In this document: in pieces, positions 62,330 through 64,000 of the stretch
How positions within the stretch are numbered: position 1 is the stretch's first letter
How the letters are laid out: every line of letters starts with the position of its first letter
NCBI GenBank assembly: GCA_012295275.1
Contig: CM022672.1
Location: 6,463,443-6,527,442, forward strand
Reading direction: 5' to 3'
Source: Chrysomallon squamiferum
Lineage: Eukaryota > Mollusca > Gastropoda > Neomphalida > Peltospiridae
Length of the DNA stretch: 64,000 bases
Notes under the pieces: generated by a model
The model's database searches: none
Seen by the model: only the letters and a program-made list of their open reading frames with translations
What the model was told of the DNA's origin: nothing
Position numbers and translations under genes: made by a program

Positions 62330-64000
62330 CACACACTTGCTGCACATTCACACACACACCTACACCTACACATGCATATGAACATAAATTATAATGATCG
62401 ATCACTAGATCTGTGAACGTGTGGAAATGCATTTATGCAATGACATTGATTTAAATGGGTCAGCTGACTTTAGTGTCATTTTACAAAATGACTAACGATG
62501 GATGATTGTACTGTATGCTAAAGCAGACCAATTTAAAAAAAAATAATAATCAAATTAAAAATAAAAAACAATGTGGAAGAAAGTTTTTTTTTTTTAAAAT
62601 GAGATAACAAAACCTGATTTTTTTTTTTTGGACTCAGGTTTTAGTTGCTTCCATGAAAAAAAAAAAAAAAAAAAAATTAATTTGAAAGGCAATATACACA
62701 TATGCTCTAAAAATATTATGAATGTCCAATAAATTAATTCTTTTACAGTTCTTTTATGCAGTCTTTGATAAAAGATTTCAAATTTTGTAATTATTCCCTC
62801 AAAAGAGCCACTCTGAAATTAACAAAGTAACCTATATCCCTGTTTATCCACTTTTCAATGTCAAATATAAGGAAATCTTAAATAAACGAGTCAACTGAGA
62901 AATTAGTTTTTGTTTCCTGGCCACAACCCCACTGGACAAGACAATATCTCCTGCAGAACTTCCCTAACTCATTTTACAGTCAATTCTAACAGTTAAAACT
63001 ATCTCCAACAGTCTTTACTACAAACAGAAAATTAGCCATTTGAATTCCATTCATAGGCATGAAAGTACATGTCTATATATACAGCAATACAACATGAAAT
63101 TAAGTGGCTAATATTCTGTATCAGTTTTTTTTTCCCCTCTGTTATTATTCCTGCCCATTAGACATCATAAATGCTTTGTTTAAGTATTATTTTTCTTTCA
63201 TTGATAATTATATGACCAAGAAGTAATGGTAACAATGAAAGAATGAGTGATTTGTTTAATGACACTTCATGCCCATTTCAGTGATTACTGTATTCAGTAC
63301 TGAATATATAATTATGATATAAAAGATGAAGTCTAGGGTTACTATAGACTGCTCTTATCTGACAACAGCAAAATATTTATTTTAAAAGCACCTTCCCATA
63401 CGTCGCCATATGGACAATGAAGAAGAATCACAGATTTGGAGTTTTAAACCGAAGTATTGTTACTCGTAACAGCCACTGATCAAACTTGTGTCTGTAAACA
63501 ATGTTTAAAAATAAATAAAAGAATAAAAATGTTAGAAACATATAACAATAGAAAGCATGTAAATATTTAAACTCACATATGATGGGTTTTTTTAACCTCT
63601 TAACTGATGCAATAGGTTTCAGAACGTTTTTATAAAAAACGAAATAAAAAACGAAACACAAAACAGATTAACCTGGATTTGAAACTTGAGTCTCTGTTAT
63701 TGCTGTGAAAACAGTTGAAGTGTGACAGGACACTGAAATTCAAGTTACAATAACACCTATTTAGGTTACTTACAGTCCATGCCCATACTAGTCACCACAA
63801 AATTCATACTTTTTTTTACTGACTTAATATATTCTGTCAACAATAACATGGCTGGTATAAGGTACAATAAATAATACACAGTGAAATAATACAGTTATCT
63901 AATCCTTAATAGTTGAAGTACATACTGTCAATAAATACTGATGTTTGTAAATTATTACTCTGGTAAATAAAATTCTGTTAAGAGTACTTACAATTTTATA
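56269..64000. other. Upstream region of CTR1, no gene recognised
   Basis: It should contain the CTR1 promoter and 5' noncoding exon(s). Less A+T-rich patches lie at about 57080-57290, 58300-58390 (TGACGTCA plus a CCAAT motif) and 60140-60250. None has a codon pattern. The 58933-59217 open frame has a mixed composition but no recognisable domain or splice context. Confidence 0.4.
62278..62330. repeat. (CA)n microsatellite
   Basis: About 25 CA units in a larger CA/ACAT-rich stretch (62150-62375). The minus-strand Cys/Val-rich frame is its translation. Confidence 0.9.

Noticed and set aside
62145-62432. 95-codon Cys/Val-rich minus-strand frame
   Set aside because: It is a (CA)n microsatellite read as protein.

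Overview
This is a eukaryotic, animal-type window. It is very A+T-rich by eye. Short coding exons with canonical GT/AG splice sites sit inside kilobase-scale introns packed with simple repeats ((AAT)n, (AAAT)n, (GTAT)n, (CA)n, (TA)n), poly-A/T runs and minisatellites. All recognisable proteins are bilaterian families. The host is probably an invertebrate, perhaps a mollusc or another lophotrochozoan, but that is a low-confidence inference. Most open frames over 60 codons are low-complexity artefacts. The genes below were rebuilt by joining exons whose phases agree.

Layout. (1) Positions 1-23295, minus strand: a secreted-start, single-pass membrane protein gene that resembles NPDC1/CAB-1. It has a signal-peptide exon at the right, three in-phase ectodomain exons and a transmembrane exon at 2024-2090. 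The cytoplasmic end was not securely found and probably lies left of the window. Its introns hold several unrelated minisatellites, a TRIM-like RING pseudogene scrap and a 95-bp repeat that copies one of its own 3' splice sites. (2) Positions 23296-24447: a compact divergent promoter with three perfect TGACGTCA (CRE) sites. (3) Positions 24448-40710, plus strand: a complete 8-exon gene for an 873-residue adaptor with a PH domain, an IRS-type PTB domain and a long serine-rich tail (DOK/IRS family). Intron 2 is about 10.3 kb. (4) Positions 40711-47282: the tail-to-tail intergenic region, with repeats only. (5) Positions 47283-56262, minus strand: the complete coding part, in 4 exons and 182 residues, of a high-affinity copper transporter (CTR1/SLC31A1). 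(6) Positions 56269-64000: no coding gene recognised. It may hold the CTR1 promoter and a 5' noncoding exon.

The three genes do not form a pathway. The only regulatory link visible is the shared head-to-head promoter of the NPDC1-like and DOK-like genes. I found no rRNA, tRNA, CRISPR array or intact autonomous transposon, and no clear novel multi-gene system. The most unusual structures are the splice-acceptor-carrying tandem repeat beside the NPDC1-like exon and the CRE cluster in the divergent promoter.
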